10,284 nucleotides of DNA from Eshraghiella sp045542375 (GCA_045542375.1 JAZQKW010000149.1:1-10284), one strand, 5' to 3'. Counted from the stretch's first letter, positions 1 to 5,012 are shown. The notes: generated from the letters alone by a model not told the origin. Numbers and translations: made by a program.

Positions 1-3
1 GAT

Positions 4-483
4 ATGGCTGAATTGGCATGGTCTAAAAAATCTCATTACTATAACCGGGAAAGAAGGATATTGCTGCATCATATAACTCAGGCTGAGATCCCTCTTACGA
101 AAGAAGAACTTGATTCTGATATGTTCGTAATGATGAAGGGTACAGCATGGGCTCAGAAAGCTTTCTTTGGTGATTTTGCAAACAATGACTTCTCCAATGT
201 CAAGACATTATCAGTAAAGACAATGCGGTGCTTACATAAGATCAGATATAAGAATAAGGATATCTATATCTACAGGCGTCCTCATGACAATATGCATTAC
301 ATGACTTATTCCAGAGGTCCTTATGCTTTTGAATGGGATCTGAATAAAGAGAATGATCAGAAGCTGTTTTGGATAGAGCATGGACAGGAATTAAGGGTTG
401 AATGCATTGAAGGGAAGATGAAGTTTGAAAAGTATTCCATGTATGATCTGATAATAAATTATAAACAGTTTTTCAAAGTATAG
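4..483 (+). CDS. Unrecognised phage protein, possibly 5'-truncated
   Basis: This reading frame encodes 159 residues that I cannot assign to a family. It is rich in aromatic and basic residues (many Tyr, Phe, Trp, Lys), with alternating hydrophobic stretches around residues 80-120 that look beta-rich, and no membrane segment or obvious metal or nucleotide motif. Only one codon (GAT, in frame, not a stop) precedes the first ATG, so neither the ribosome binding site nor the true start can be seen. The gene may begin upstream and this may be a C-terminal part. Its stop codon overlaps the AGGAGGTGA ribosome binding site of the following HicA-like gene, so the two are probably cotranscribed. The position before small accessory genes suggests an early or middle phage gene. 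The coding call is strong; the function is unknown. Confidence 0.7.
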   Translation: MAELAWSKKSHYYNRERRILLHHITQAEIPLTKEELDSDMFVMMKGTAWAQKAFFGDFANNDFSNVKTLSVKTMRCLHKIRYKNKDIYIYRRPHDNMHYMTYSRGPYAFEWDLNKENDQKLFWIEHGQELRVECIEGKMKFEKYSMYDLIINYKQFFKV

Positions 484-494
484 GAGGTGAATTT

Positions 495-686
495 ATGGCA
501 GGCATCAGCATGAAATTTCATAAGATAAGTAAGATATTAAGAAAGAACGGATTCCGAAGAGTAAGACAAACAGGAGATCATGTTATCTTTAAAAGAGGTG
601 CAGGCGAAACATTATCTATTCCTTATGTAGATTGTAATGAGCTGCTATTGGAAAGATATTTCAAACAATTTGATATCAAGTATTGA
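495..686 (+). CDS. HicA-like mRNA interferase toxin, orphan
   Basis: A 63-residue protein matching the small HicA/YcfA double-stranded-RNA-binding fold: an N-terminal helix (KISKILRKNGF, residues 10-20), then the signature region RQTGDHVIFKR (residues 24-34) with the conserved Gly-Asp/Ser-His where His29 would be the catalytic residue, then a beta strand (TLSIPY) and a C-terminal helix. HicA toxins cleave mRNA and tRNA-like substrates and are normally held inactive by HicB. No HicB-like partner is encoded on either side: the upstream gene is unrelated in sequence and the downstream gene is a CxxC protein. The start at 495 is chosen because of a near-perfect AGGAGGTGA site at 482-490; a second Met at residue 6 is less likely. 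Phages often carry lone HicA-fold proteins, and it may act as an RNA-binding regulator or a host-targeting nuclease instead of a toxin-antitoxin component. Confidence 0.72.
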   Translation: MAGISMKFHKISKILRKNGFRRVRQTGDHVIFKRGAGETLSIPYVDCNELLLERYFKQFDIKY

Positions 687-711
687 CACAATGTACAATG
701 TGTTGTACAAT
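683..711 (+). promoter_or_regulatory. Sigma-A (sigma70-type) promoter
   Basis: TTGACA at 683-688 is a perfect -35 box and TACAAT at 706-711 matches TATAAT in five of six positions, with an ideal 17-base spacer. Transcription would start near 718, giving a very short leader before the ribosome binding site at 725-731 and the ATG at 740. The -35 box overlaps the stop codon of the HicA-like gene (684-686), so the promoter separates the first two genes from the four small genes that follow. It is the best promoter in the window. Confidence 0.75.
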
Positions 712-713
712 GT
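688..713 (+). repeat. Three ACAATGT direct repeats within the promoter (possible operator)
   Basis: The heptamer ACAATGT occurs at 688-694, 695-701 and 707-713. The last two copies are the core of a 10-base repeat, GTACAATGTG, at 693-702 and 705-714, with a 12-base period. The palindrome TTGTACAA lies at 703-710. The repeats fill the spacer and cover the -10 box, which is where a repressor would block RNA polymerase. That this is an operator is inference; the repeats are directly visible. Confidence 0.5.
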
Positions 714-739
714 GCTTATCTTGAAAGGAGGAATGAGTT

Positions 740-874
740 ATGAAAAATTGCGGTAATTGCGTTTATAAAGATCTTCTCATAACTGAAGAACCCTGCATGG
801 AATGTAAGTATAGTGAGTATTGGGAGGAAGATACAGATGATTCAGATAATACTGACGATATCTCTTTGCTTTAA
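740..874 (+). CDS. Small CxxC...CxxC zinc-ribbon-like protein
   Basis: A 44-residue protein. Cys4-x2-Cys7 and Cys19-x2-Cys22 form a four-cysteine arrangement typical of a tiny zinc knuckle, and the C-terminal half is very acidic (a run of Asp and Glu from residue 29). Such CxxC mini-proteins are common in phages of Firmicutes; their function is generally unknown, and zinc binding is inferred from the spacing. The start is set by AAAGGAGG at 724-731, eight bases before the ATG; an ATG at 733 in another frame gives only a few codons. It is the first gene after the promoter at 683-711, and its last 38 bases overlap the next gene in a different frame. Its short length suggests a binding or regulatory role more than an enzyme. 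Confidence 0.72.
   Translation: MKNCGNCVYKDLLITEEPCMECKYSEYWEEDTDDSDNTDDISLL
822..828 (+). promoter_or_regulatory. Ribosome binding site that sets the start at 837
   Basis: GGGAGGA lies inside the CxxC gene, nine bases before an ATG at 837. A GTG at 813 in the same frame would precede this site and has no site of its own, so the ATG at 837 is the preferred start of the membrane protein gene. Confidence 0.65.
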
Positions 875-998
875 TTTCTTTCAGACTATAGCTTTTTGGT
901 TATTGGTACTTGCTTATAAAGGCACAATGGATTCGCATAAAGAAATTGATAATCAGTTAGATGAACTTTTGAAGGACATGAAGGAGAAGTTAAAATGA
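837..998 (+). CDS. Small one-pass membrane protein with coiled-coil tail
   Basis: A 53-residue protein. Residues 2-27 form one hydrophobic membrane segment (IQIILTISLC followed by FWLLVLAY), and residues 33-53 form a short, charged amphipathic helix with heptad character (IDNQLDELLKDMKEKLK). The N-terminus is short and uncharged, so the charged tail would most likely lie in the cytoplasm. The start at 837 is preferred over a GTG at 813 because of the ribosome binding site at 822-828. It overlaps the previous gene by 38 bases and the next by four (ATGA), so translation is probably coupled. The anchor-plus-coiled-coil layout recalls phi29 p16.7 and p1, membrane proteins that organise phage replication, but the length is much shorter and no sequence similarity is claimed. 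A holin-like or regulatory membrane peptide is an alternative. Confidence 0.62.
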   Translation: MIQIILTISLCFNFFQTIAFWLLVLAYKGTMDSHKEIDNQLDELLKDMKEKLK

Positions 999-1195
999 AA
1001 ATTATAAGCAATAAAGTATGGAAGGAACATGATCAACTTATTAAAAAACTTATGAAAGAAAATCATCAACTTAAGAGAGATCTTTCAGACCTTCAGAACT
1101 TTTGTATAAGATTTGCAAATGATAATACAAAGTTTGGAAATGCATACAATTTAGATTTTCCGAGCAGTAAATGCTCTGAAGATAAAATTTATTAA
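995..1195 (+). CDS. Small coiled-coil protein of unknown function
   Basis: A 66-residue soluble protein. Residues 5-38 form a basic amphipathic helix with regular hydrophobic positions (HDQLIKKLMKENHQLKRDL), predicted to be a coiled coil, followed by a short polar tail with two cysteines. The start codon shares the ATGA junction with the preceding membrane protein gene and has its own AAGGAG site at 981-986. The pair therefore looks like a translationally coupled unit: a membrane anchor with a coiled-coil tail and a soluble coiled-coil partner. Whether they bind each other is inference. I do not recognise a family. It could also be a small transcription or replication accessory protein. Confidence 0.58.
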   Translation: MKIISNKVWKEHDQLIKKLMKENHQLKRDLSDLQNFCIRFANDNTKFGNAYNLDFPSSKCSEDKIY

Positions 1196-1200
1196 GGAGG
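1194..1200 (+). promoter_or_regulatory. Ribosome binding site that sets the start at 1209
   Basis: AAGGAGG lies eight bases before the ATG at 1209. An in-frame GTG at 1200 overlaps the last base of this site and cannot use it, so 1209 is the start of the SpoVG-like gene. Confidence 0.7.
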
Positions 1201-1208
1201 TGTCCGAT

Positions 1209-1514
1209 ATGTTTGGCACAAAGAAGGAAGAAAAGAATGAAGGTTCGGTACAGGTAAAGGCAGCAAGAGCTACCAAAAATGATTCTATTGTTATGATTGA
1301 CCTTAATATCAATGGAGTTATCATCAAGAGCTGTATGCTCAAAGAGGTCGAATGCAAGGAAGATGGAACGGCTCATAAGAAGGGTGATATCTGCTATATC
1401 GTAAACTTCCCTTCAGAGAAAGCTAATAATGGTAAATGGTATAATATAGTATGGTATCCTTTATCTAATGCAGATGTAGATGATATCGTCAAGCAGGTCA
1501 AATCTTTACTCTAA
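1209..1514 (+). CDS. SpoVG-like nucleic-acid-binding protein
   Basis: A 101-residue protein whose residues 24-101 follow the SpoVG pattern: strands with a central I-x-L and V-I-x-S-C, a turn, then CYIVNFPSEKANNGKWYNIV, which corresponds to the family's FVxMPSxKxxxGxYxDI core, then a Pro and a C-terminal helix (DVDDIVKQVKSLL) like the family's final helix. SpoVG proteins are small dimers that bind DNA and RNA. The N-terminal 23 residues are charged and probably flexible. In a phage with protein-primed replication a single-stranded-DNA-binding protein (phi29 gp5) is needed, and this gene could fill that role; that is inference. It is the last gene of the block and is followed at once by a strong terminator. 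The assignment rests on recalled family pattern and is moderate. Confidence 0.5.
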   Translation: MFGTKKEEKNEGSVQVKAARATKNDSIVMIDLNINGVIIKSCMLKEVECKEDGTAHKKGDICYIVNFPSEKANNGKWYNIVWYPLSNADVDDIVKQVKSLL

Positions 1515-1563
1515 ACACTCATTCTTCAAGATCCGTATTTTTTATAGATCTGCTTGACTTATC

Positions 1564-1596
1564 CGGGCTTCCTTATTGGAAGCCCGATATTTTTTA
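1564..1596 (+). terminator. Rho-independent terminator of the first gene block
   Basis: CGGGCTTCC at 1564-1572 pairs perfectly with GGAAGCCCG at 1578-1586 (9 bp, loop TTATT), followed by ATATTTTTTA. This ends the transcript of the small-gene block before the late genes. The bases between 1515 and 1563 hold only a weak AGATC/GATCT inverted repeat (1529-1533, 1547-1551). Confidence 0.88.
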
Positions 1597-1603
1597 TGAT
1601 AAT
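1576..1603 (+). promoter_or_regulatory. Candidate late promoter before the lysis genes
   Basis: GATAAT at 1598-1603 (five of six to the -10 consensus; TATGAT at 1595-1600 is equally good) with a poor -35, TTGGAA, at 1576-1581 and a 16-base spacer. The -35 lies within the terminator hairpin. The decamer TATGATAATA at 1595-1604 occurs again at 4874-4883 before the structured RNA, which supports a shared function. A weak -35 is what one expects if the promoter needs an activator, as the phi29 late promoter does with p4; that is inference. Confidence 0.35.
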
Positions 1604-1638
1604 ATGCTGATAACAATACCTATTATAAGGAGGTTGCT

Positions 1639-2346
1639 ATGAGAGGAAATTGTATTGATGTTTCTGAGCATAATAAAGAGATCGACTGGTCTGCTGCTTA
1701 TGAAGATGGTGTAAGATATGCTTTCATCAGATGCGGATTCGGACAGGACTATGAATCTCAGGATGATAAATATTTTCATATCAATATGGAAAGAGCCCTT
1801 GCAGCCGGGATAAAGGTTGGTGTTTATTTCTATGCTTATGCATTTGATTATGATTCAGCTGTAGGTGAAGCAGTTCATTGTATACGATTGATAGAGCCCT
1901 ATAGGGATAAGATATCTTTTCCTGTTTTCTATGATCTTGAAGAGAAAGCTAATCTTAACAGGATAAAGGATGTTGTTGACGGATTCAGGAACAAGATGGA
2001 ATATCACGGCTACAATGTAGGCTGCTATGTAACAACATCTTGGTATGATGAATTTTTCAAAGACATAGTATGTGACTATATATGGCTTGCTTATCTCGGT
2101 TATTCAAAGCCTGAATATTGTGATATATGGCAATACTCATGGACAGAAGATGTTGCCGGGGTTGGTGAATGTGATGCTGATATCCTTTACAATACCGATA
2201 TGAAGCTTCTTATAGATCAACCTCCTGATATTAAACCTGATCCTAATGATGAAGTAATTACTGATAGTTTTAAGGGACAGGTTGGTTTATCACATAGAGG
2301 TGATGAGATAATACAGATCACTATTAAGAAAATAAAGGAGGAATAA
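1639..2346 (+). CDS. GH25 endolysin (muramidase)
   Basis: A 235-residue lysozyme of glycoside hydrolase family 25, which cuts the beta-1,4 bond between N-acetylmuramic acid and N-acetylglucosamine in peptidoglycan. The visible signature is CIDVSEHN at residues 5-12 with catalytic Asp7, the strand-end motif FYDLEE with Asp99 and Glu101, and later WQYSW (164-168) and DADILY (179-184), which complete the active-site barrel. The catalytic domain occupies about residues 1-192. A Pro/Asp-rich linker (195-204) leads to a short C-terminal piece of about 30 residues with no recognisable wall-binding repeats. It corresponds in role to phi29 gp15. The start follows AAGGAGG at 1627-1633. It opens the late block and lies next to the holin gene, forming a lysis group. 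No signal peptide is visible, so release depends on the holin. Confidence 0.92.
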   Translation: MRGNCIDVSEHNKEIDWSAAYEDGVRYAFIRCGFGQDYESQDDKYFHINMERALAAGIKVGVYFYAYAFDYDSAVGEAVHCIRLIEPYRDKISFPVFYDLEEKANLNRIKDVVDGFRNKMEYHGYNVGCYVTTSWYDEFFKDIVCDYIWLAYLGYSKPEYCDIWQYSWTEDVAGVGECDADILYNTDMKLLIDQPPDIKPDPNDEVITDSFKGQVGLSHRGDEIIQITIKKIKEE

Positions 2347-2349
2347 ACC

Positions 2350-2493
2350 ATGCCGAGAAAGAAGAAAACAGAAGTAGTTGATGTTTCTAAGGAATTGGAA
2401 AAGAAGCTAAAGGAAAAGCCTGTTGATTATGGTTCAGGCATGACAAGGCTCAATAATGAGATTATGGCAAGGGAGGAAAAGAAAAATGAATGA
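2350..2493 (+). CDS. Small basic-N-terminus protein, lysis region
   Basis: A 47-residue protein, highly charged: MPRKKKTEV at the N-terminus, a helical Lys/Glu stretch (KELEKKLKEKP, residues 14-24), then DYGSGMTRLNNEIM and an acidic/basic end. It has no membrane segment. The ATG lies three bases after the lysozyme stop, and GGAGG at 2338-2342, at the very end of the lysozyme gene, is correctly placed as its ribosome binding site. Its last eight bases overlap the holin start (ATGAATGA), so it is coupled to the genes on both sides. I recognise no family. It could bind RNA or a structural protein, or regulate holin timing; none of this is shown by the sequence. Confidence 0.6.
   Translation: MPRKKKTEVVDVSKELEKKLKEKPVDYGSGMTRLNNEIMAREEKKNE
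2471..2477 (+). promoter_or_regulatory. Ribosome binding site that sets the holin start at 2486
   Basis: GGGAGGA within the preceding 47-codon gene lies at a proper distance from ATG 2486. An in-frame ATG at 2456 has no such site and would add ten charged residues before the membrane segment, so 2486 is preferred. Confidence 0.65.
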
Positions 2494-2704
2494 ATGGGCT
2501 CAGCTTATCAGTACATTAGGCTTTCCTATTATCTCAGCTGTTGCTCTATTCTTTGGCTGTAAGTATATGCTTGATAATCAGCAGAAGAATACAGACAGGA
2601 TGTTTGAGATGTATGAAAAATCAAATACGGAAAACAGGGAAGCCATAAAGGCTTGCACAGAAGCTTTAAATAAACTTACGGAAAAACTCAATGATATTAC
2701 CTGA
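2486..2704 (+). CDS. BhlA/UviB-like holin
   Basis: A 72-residue protein with one N-terminal membrane segment at residues 5-28 (LISTLGFPIISAVALFF) followed by a long charged helix (residues 32-72: DNQQKNTDRMFEMYEKS and so on). This matches the layout of BhlA/UviB-type holin-like proteins in size, single membrane span and polar coiled C-terminus. A holin opens the cytoplasmic membrane so that the lysozyme can reach the wall; it corresponds in role to phi29 gp14. The neighbouring GH25 lysozyme strongly supports the call. The shorter start at 2486 gives the family's usual short N-terminus. It ends 13 bases before the tail knob gene. An alternative role as a small membrane tether of another kind cannot be excluded. 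Confidence 0.75.
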   Translation: MNEWAQLISTLGFPIISAVALFFGCKYMLDNQQKNTDRMFEMYEKSNTENREAIKACTEALNKLTEKLNDIT

Positions 2705-2717
2705 GAGGTAATTTATT

Positions 2718-4196
2718 ATGGCTATAAATGTTATCCTTTATTCCTTTACCAAAAGGGAAAACTCTACTAAGCAGCCCTCTTCAGGAGGTACTACATACAG
2801 CTGCACAATGATTGATGATACATCCTTGATGAATCCTACATTCAAGCTTTCCATAGCTTCAAATCCCATTGGAAAGAATTATTGTTATGTACCTGATTTC
2901 AATCGTTATTATTTCATTACGGATATAAGTACACATCAGAACTTCTGGTATATCAGCTGCACTTGTGATGTGCTTGCTTCATTCAAGACAGAGATAGGAA
3001 CAGGATCACATTATGTATTGAGATCAGCATCTTCTTATGATGGTGATATATCTGATTTTGTTTATCCTGCTAAGACAGATGTAACAGGCTATATTGATTA
3101 TCCTGATTCAACAGATCCTCTTTGGTGGTATGATGGTTCATGCTATGTTGTAGGTATAGTAGGATATACGGATGAAGCTGTTAATCAATTCGGTTCTCTT
3201 ATCTATTATGTAATGTCGCCTTTAGCCTTAAGAGTATTCTTAGATTATCTTATGAATAATATTGCATCAGGTAATGATCCTTGGGGGCAGATCCTTACAA
3301 CAGAATATTCAGAAGGTGTCCAGAAAGCTCTTATAAATCCTATTCAATATATCAAGTCATGTATAAGAATGCCTTTTAATGCGTCTGAGATAACAGGTTC
3401 AGCTGTAAGTAAGATACAGTTCGGATATTATCATTTTGATATAGGTGATGGATATGGTGTAAAGAGAGTTAACTATTCATCAAATGTTGTTAAGACTAAA
3501 GATTATTCTTATATAACTTTAAGAGAACATCCTCAGGCTGCTACAAGAGGTGCTTATCTTAATTGTCAGCCCTTTACAAGATATACTCTTCACTATGGTC
3601 CTTGGGGAGATATCGAACTTGATCCGATGCTTCTTAAAGGGAATAACAAGATCATATTGGAAACATTATATGACTTGGTATCAGGTGTAGGCAGGCTTAT
3701 TGTCTATGGCAATATCAATGTAGCAAAGATATTATACAATGGTACAGCAAAGATAGGTGTTGATGTAAATCTTTCTCAGGTATATAAAGATGCTTTAGGA
3801 TATGAAGCAGCGACTACCAATGGAATCTTTTCTGCTATATCAAATGGTATCAGTTTAGGTCAGGGAAATATCAATGCTCTTCCGCAGGGATTAAATATGG
3901 CTACAGCTGCCGTCCAGGATATGACAAGGCTCAATTATCCTACTGTATCAGGCATAGGGGACAGCGGATGTTATCTTCCTTTTTATGATACTAAGAATCT
4001 TTATCTGCTTTCAAGATTCAATCTTATAGTTGATGAAAATCTTGCTGAGATAGGTCGTCCTCTTTGTCAGACAAAAGTCATAAATACTCTGTCCGGATAT
4101 ATCCTTTGTCAGCTTGCTGATTGTCAGATATCAGGTACACAGGAAGAAGCACAGAAGATAAATAACTACATGAATACAGGATTCTTTTATGAGTAA
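2718..4196 (+). CDS. Tail knob (distal tube) protein, phi29 gp9-like
   Basis: A 492-residue protein without membrane segments, rich in Tyr, Asn, Ser and Gly. The N-terminal 100 residues have the character of phi29-type gp9: a beta-rich start (INVILYSF), a Cys-containing strand (TYSCTMIDDTSLMNPTF), then the block NYCYVPDFNRYYFITDIS (residues 54-71) and WYISCTCDVLASFKTEIG (76-93), a signature I associate with the tail knob proteins of small gut podoviruses. Phi29 gp9 is a hexameric tube of 599 residues that closes the tail end and inserts into the membrane; this one is about 100 residues shorter. Its last eight bases overlap the following hydrolase gene. In phi29, gene 9 lies between the capsid and portal genes; here it lies before them. 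The ribosome binding site is weak (GAGG at 2705-2708). Confidence 0.8.
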   Translation: MAINVILYSFTKRENSTKQPSSGGTTYSCTMIDDTSLMNPTFKLSIASNPIGKNYCYVPDFNRYYFITDISTHQNFWYISCTCDVLASFKTEIGTGSHYVLRSASSYDGDISDFVYPAKTDVTGYIDYPDSTDPLWWYDGSCYVVGIVGYTDEAVNQFGSLIYYVMSPLALRVFLDYLMNNIASGNDPWGQILTTEYSEGVQKALINPIQYIKSCIRMPFNASEITGSAVSKIQFGYYHFDIGDGYGVKRVNYSSNVVKTKDYSYITLREHPQAATRGAYLNCQPFTRYTLHYGPWGDIELDPMLLKGNNKIILETLYDLVSGVGRLIVYGNINVAKILYNGTAKIGVDVNLSQVYKDALGYEAATTNGIFSAISNGISLGQGNINALPQGLNMATAAVQDMTRLNYPTVSGIGDSGCYLPFYDTKNLYLLSRFNLIVDENLAEIGRPLCQTKVINTLSGYILCQLADCQISGTQEEAQKINNYMNTGFFYE

Positions 4197-4839
4197 TGAT
4201 CTTGCAGCTGCAATAAGTCAGGCTCAATCTATATGTTGGGATGAATCCATAGGATATCGCTTGGGCGGTATGGCTTTAAGTTCTGCTGATGGTGTTGATT
4301 GTTCAGGTCTTATAGGAAGGTGCTTGTCTGATGCAGGAGGTTTTAATTATCCTTCTTATCATGTAGGTACTATCAATATGAAGCAAGCCCTTATAGATGC
4401 AGGATTCACTATCATACCTGTTACTACAGTATTAGATACACCTATTGATGGTGATATCGTAGTAATGAATCATCTTGATCTTACAGGCGGTCATACATTT
4501 TTCTATAAAGAAAACATTCAGGCATATACAGACAGCTCAGCTGATACAGATACTGTAGGCTTGGTTCAATATGCCAAAGTAGAAGCTTCATCTGATAGAG
4601 GACATTCAGCTGATGGAGATTCAAGAAAGAATGGTACTGGGGCTTATTGGGAAGTATGGTGTCATGCTTTTTCATCCCTTTATGGCGGTTATGATCCTAC
4701 TGATCCAAATGATGAGATCTTTATTGCAAGATGGGGAGGATCTTCAGGTGATAAAGATATCTTTTTCATGAAAAGGATCAGAGATGATCAGTTTAATACT
4801 GATTCATGGGCTAATAAATTTATTGATATAGGTGCATAG
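4189..4839 (+). CDS. Tail-associated NlpC/P60-type peptidoglycan hydrolase (Amidase_5-like)
   Basis: A 216-residue papain-fold peptidoglycan hydrolase. The motif DGVDCSGLIGRCL (residues 35-47) holds nucleophile Cys38, and TGGHTFFY (99-106) holds His102, with the intervening PIDGDIVVM (85-93) strand typical of NlpC/P60 enzymes. Tyr- and Gly-rich sequence from residue 130 (EASSDRGHSADGD) resembles the end of phage Amidase_5 (Pal-type) domains. The C-terminal 45 residues (170-216) form an extra segment of unknown role. It would cut peptide or amide bonds in the cell wall. Its gene overlaps the tail knob gene by eight bases and has no good ribosome binding site of its own, so it is translationally coupled to it. 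This suggests it is a virion entry enzyme in place of phi29 gp13, not the lysis enzyme. A second lysis enzyme is the alternative. Confidence 0.85.
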   Translation: MSNDLAAAISQAQSICWDESIGYRLGGMALSSADGVDCSGLIGRCLSDAGGFNYPSYHVGTINMKQALIDAGFTIIPVTTVLDTPIDGDIVVMNHLDLTGGHTFFYKENIQAYTDSSADTDTVGLVQYAKVEASSDRGHSADGDSRKNGTGAYWEVWCHAFSSLYGGYDPTDPNDEIFIARWGGSSGDKDIFFMKRIRDDQFNTDSWANKFIDIGA

Positions 4840-4855
4840 TTTTCCTATATTAAAC

Positions 4856-4882
4856 TTGAAGTTTACCTTAAAATATGATAAT
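4856..4882 (+). promoter_or_regulatory. Candidate promoter for the structured RNA and capsid genes
   Basis: GATAAT at 4877-4882 with TTGAAG at 4856-4861 (15-base spacer) would start transcription near 4889, exactly at the beginning of the folded RNA. The decamer TATGATAATA at 4874-4883 is the same as at 1595-1604 before the lysis genes. Another reading is TTTACC (4862-4867) with TACATA (4885-4890) at 17 bases. Both are below consensus, so a promoter here is plausible but weak. Confidence 0.35.
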
Positions 4883-4888
4883 AGTACA

Positions 4889-5012
4889 TATAAAGGGACT
4901 ATAATATATTCCTTCAGCATGGGTTAGTTCCTATGGAGATCACATAGCCGGGGAGGCTTCTGAAGGTTCTGCTGATCCCAGACAGGTTAAGCCTGCAAAA
5001 AGTCCCTTATAT
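4889..5012 (+). ncRNA. Structured RNA with complementary loops; candidate divergent packaging RNA (pRNA)
   Basis: Closing helix P1: AAGGGACT (4893-4900) with AGTCCCTT (5001-5008), extended by TATA/TATA (4889-4892 region with 5009-5012) around one bulged A. Inside, CCTTCAG (4911-4917) pairs with CTGAAGG (4960-4966) to form the base of arm 1, whose tip is CTATG/CATAG (4931-4935, 4943-4947) with 7-nt loop GAGATCA. Arm 2 is TCTG/CAGA (4968-4971, 4979-4982) with 7-nt loop CTGATCC. A third hairpin is CAGG/CCTG (4983-4986, 4992-4995). Loop 1 GATCA (4938-4942) is complementary to loop 2 TGATC (4973-4977). The phi29 pRNA also has a closing helix and two arms whose loops pair between molecules to form the motor ring, and the phage is phi29-like. 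The primary sequence is not similar, so the pRNA role is inference. It ends seven bases before the scaffold ribosome binding site, so a cis-acting leader is the main alternative. Confidence 0.6.

Noticed and set aside
813..836. GTG start giving a 61-residue form of the membrane protein
   Set aside because: It precedes the ribosome binding site at 822-828 and would add a charged segment before the membrane span; ATG 837 is better placed.
1071..1376. Minus-strand frames of 101 and 68 codons
   Set aside because: They run antisense to two well-supported plus-strand genes with good ribosome binding sites and have no site of their own.
4900..4905. Perfect TATAAT -10 box inside the structured RNA region
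   Set aside because: There is no -35-like hexamer 16-18 bases upstream, and a start near 4912 would remove the 5' strand of the closing helix. AT-rich linker sequence explains it.
4911..4996. tRNA or tRNA-like gene (GGTTC near 4965)
   Set aside because: No acceptor stem, anticodon arm or T-loop consensus can be arranged around it.
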